This document shows positions 15,870-17,521 of a stretch of DNA of 17,521 nt, piece after piece. Numbering within the stretch: position 1 is the first letter of the stretch; the number at the start of each line of letters is the position of its first letter. Origin of the DNA: Candidatus Eiseniibacteriota bacterium (GTDB lineage Bacteria > Eisenbacteria > RBG-16-71-46); assembly GCA_005893365.1 (NCBI GenBank), contig VBPB01000098.1:1-17521 (forward strand), given 5' to 3'. The notes under the pieces are model-generated. The model was not told the origin of the DNA, made no database searches, and saw only the letters and a list, made by a program, of their open reading frames with translations. Position numbers and translations under genes: made by a program.

Positions 15870-16462
15870 AGGTCGTGGAGCGCACCGTCCACAGCCTGAA
15901 CGAGCTGATCGGGCACGTCTCGGGGGTCGGCCGGCCGCCGCTCATCCAGGCGGGTCCGGCGCGGGTCCGCGAGCTGCTCGACGAGGCGGTGGCGGCGGTC
16001 GGGCTCACCGCCGCCGCCAACGGCGGGGTGCGGCTCACCGTCGCCTACGACGGCGACGACACGGTGCACGTGGATCGCGTGCAGCTGGGGCGCGTCCTGA
16101 CCAACCTGCTCACCAACGCCCGCGAGGCGATCGCGGGCCCGGGCGAGATCCTGCTCGCGGCCGCGGTGGAGGGGGACGGCCAGGGCGGCACGCGTCTGGT
16201 GCTGAGCGTGCGCGACTCGGGGTCGGGGATGACCCCCGAGTTCATCCGCGACTCGTTGTTCCGGCCGTTCGCCACCACCAAGGCGTCGGGGCTGGGCATC
16301 GGCCTGGTGCAGTCGCGGGGGATCGTCGAAGCGCACGGAGGCAGCATCCTGGTGGACAGCCGACCGGGGCGGGGCACGGTGTTCGAGATCCGGGTGCCCG
16401 CCGGCGAGCCCGCGGCGGACGCGGACGAGGCCGCCGCGGCGGTCGAGGAGGATCGCGGATGA
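15866..16462 (+). CDS. prsK: PrsK-like histidine kinase, 3' part: end of dimerisation helix and HATPase domain
   Basis: This frame continues the kinase. In-frame similarity already begins at QRDAM just before the ATG, which shows it is the displaced 3' part of the upstream gene rather than an independent one. From ATG 15866 it would give 198 residues: the second helix (MKVVERTVHSLNELIGHV), then the ATP-binding domain with N-box Asn84 (NLLTNAREAI), G1 (DSGSGM, Asp117), F-box (LFRPFATTK) and G2 (GLGIGL, 142-147). All nucleotide-binding boxes look intact, so decay, if real, is recent. ATG 15866 overlaps the premature TGA as ATGA, so ribosomes could in principle restart here and make a separate ATPase domain. 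The end overlaps the prsR start by 4 bases. Confidence 0.78.
   Translation: MKVVERTVHSLNELIGHVSGVGRPPLIQAGPARVRELLDEAVAAVGLTAAANGGVRLTVAYDGDDTVHVDRVQLGRVLTNLLTNAREAIAGPGEILLAAAVEGDGQGGTRLVLSVRDSGSGMTPEFIRDSLFRPFATTKASGLGIGLVQSRGIVEAHGGSILVDSRPGRGTVFEIRVPAGEPAADADEAAAAVEEDRG
16445..16452 (+). promoter_or_regulatory. Shine-Dalgarno site for prsR
   Basis: GAGGAGGA ends 6 bases before ATG 16459, inside the end of the kinase fragment. This is one of the best ribosome sites in the window and supports independent loading on the regulator message. Confidence 0.7.
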
Positions 16463-17521
16463 GCGGCGAGAAGATCCTGATCGTGGATGACGAGGAGTCC
16501 ATCCGCAGCCAGCTCAAGTGGGGGCTCGCGGACGAGTACGAGGTGCTTACCGCCGCCACCGCCGAGGAGGCGCGACGGCTGCTGCGCGACGAGCGCCCGC
16601 GGGTCGTGGCGCTCGATGTGGCCCTGACCCGCACGGGCGGTGAGGAGGGTCTGACCCTCCTCGACGAGATCATGGACATGTACCCGCTGGTGCGGGTGGT
16701 GATGGTGACCGGCAACGAGAGCCGCGAGAACGCCCTGCTCGCCATCCAGCGGGGTGCGGTGGACTGGTATCCCAAGCCCATCCACTTGGACGAGCTCAAG
16801 GGGATCCTCAGGCGCGCCTTCTACGTGCAGCGCATCGAGGAGGAGCGGGCCGCCGGCATCCCGCCCGGACGGAAGCGCTACCACCGCCTGATCGGCGAGT
16901 CGGCGGCGATGGACAAGGTGTTCTCCCTCATCCAGCGCGTGGCGCCCACCGACGCCACCGTGCTGGTGCTGGGCGAGAACGGGACCGGCAAGGAGCTGGT
17001 GGCGCACGCGATCCACCAGGCGAGCCGGCGCCGCGAGGGCCCGTTCGTCCCCATCAACTGCGGCGCCATCCCCGAGGCCCTGCTCGAGAGCGAGCTGTTC
17101 GGGCACGAGCGCGGGGCGTTCACCGACGCCCACCGCATGCGCGAGGGCAAGTTCGAGATCGCCCGCGGCGGCACGATCTTCCTGGACGAGATCGGGGACC
17201 TGCCGGTGCACCTTCAAGTCAAGCTCCTGCGCTTCCTGCAGAACCACGTCATCGAGCGCGTCGGCGGGCGCGACCCCATCACCGTGGACGTGCGGGTCGT
17301 CGCCGCCACCAACCGCGACCTCAAGGCGGCGATCGCGGCGGGTCGCTTCCGCGAGGACCTCTTCTACCGCCTGAGCGTCGTCTCCGTCCAGATGCCGCCG
17401 CTGCGCGACCGCGGCGACGACACCCGCATCCTCGCCGCCTACTTCCTCGACTACTACGCCCGCCAGCACCGGCGTCGCCTCAAGGGCTTCACCCAGTCCG
17501 GGCTGCGCGCGATCCAGGGGC
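16459..17521 (+). CDS. prsR: PrsR-like sigma-54 response regulator (3' partial)
   Basis: The frame stays open to the window edge (354 codons visible). A receiver domain has Asp10-Asp11, phosphoacceptor Asp53 (VALDVALTR), Thr84 (VTGN) and Lys106 (YPKP). The stretch with GGEEGLTLL after the phosphoacceptor and GNESRENALLAI fits the PrsR subgroup. The AAA+ domain starts around 145 with HRLIGESAAM, then Walker A GENGTGKE (172-179, Lys178), the sigma-54-contact loop as GAFTDA (219-224), Walker B region GGTIFLDEIGDL, and later FREDLFYRLSVV and PPLRDRGDD. The C-terminal HTH domain lies beyond the window. With PrsK it would activate sigma-54 promoters of PEP-CTERM genes. The start overlaps the kinase fragment as ATGA. 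The regulator itself looks intact although its kinase gene is broken. Confidence 0.93.
   Translation, partial: MSGEKILIVDDEESIRSQLKWGLADEYEVLTAATAEEARRLLRDERPRVVALDVALTRTGGEEGLTLLDEIMDMYPLVRVVMVTGNESRENALLAIQRGAVDWYPKPIHLDELKGILRRAFYVQRIEEERAAGIPPGRKRYHRLIGESAAMDKVFSLIQRVAPTDATVLVLGENGTGKELVAHAIHQASRRREGPFVPINCGAIPEALLESELFGHERGAFTDAHRMREGKFEIARGGTIFLDEIGDLPVHLQVKLLRFLQNHVIERVGGRDPITVDVRVVAATNRDLKAAIAAGRFREDLFYRLSVVSVQMPPLRDRGDDTRILAAYFLDYYARQHRRRLKGFTQSGLRAIQG

Noticed and set aside
17089..17140. GAFTDA instead of GAFTGA in the sigma-54 contact loop of PrsR
   Set aside because: The Asp variant at that place is, to my knowledge, common among natural sigma-54 activators, so it does not by itself indicate loss of function.

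Overview
The window is a very GC-rich (visually about 70-75%), fully coding stretch of a Gram-negative bacterial chromosome. All genes lie on the + strand. It is an exopolysaccharide locus coupled to an exosortase A (XrtA/EpsH) protein-sorting system. The diderm inference rests on an outer-membrane polysaccharide export protein with a signal peptide, a lipoprotein, and a PrsK/PrsR-type two-component pair. The lineage cannot be named from this sequence. The GC content and gene style would fit uncultivated high-GC diderms or high-GC Proteobacteria-like groups.

Layout: (1) positions 2-9711 carry polysaccharide genes. These are a 5'-truncated FlaA1/CapD-type NDP-sugar dehydratase fused to a sugar-phosphate transferase, a Wza-like export protein, a one-piece Wzz/BY-kinase, an O-antigen ligase/Wzy-family protein, a NodB deacetylase, a short internally deleted glycosyltransferase, an intact GT4 glycosyltransferase, and a 39-codon small ORF. 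(2) 9708-11920 carries a canonical small sugar-phosphate transferase, exosortase A with its Cys/Arg/His triad, and EpsI. (3) 11917-14258 carries an unassigned multi-pass membrane protein and a TPR-like lipoprotein. (4) 14265-17521 carries a broken PrsK-like histidine kinase, split in its phosphoacceptor helix, and the PrsR-like sigma-54 response regulator, which runs off the window end.

Almost every gene overlaps the next by 1-14 bases (mostly ATGA), and the largest certain gap is 6 bases. The whole window therefore looks like one translationally coupled transcription unit that enters from the left and leaves on the right. I see no promoter, terminator, RNA gene, CRISPR, mobile element or non-coding stretch. 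There is no Wzx flippase and no PEP-CTERM substrate in the window, so those parts must lie elsewhere.

Inferred teamwork: the dehydratase makes an activated sugar and the sugar-phosphate transferase(s) load it on undecaprenyl phosphate. The glycosyltransferases extend it, the Wzy-like protein polymerises, the Wzz/kinase sets length, the Wza-like protein exports, and the deacetylase edits. XrtA and EpsI process PEP-CTERM proteins at the inner membrane. PrsK/PrsR would switch such genes on through sigma-54. The most notable irregularities are two, and perhaps three, deletion-like scars in one operon. They could be real gene decay or assembly collapse.
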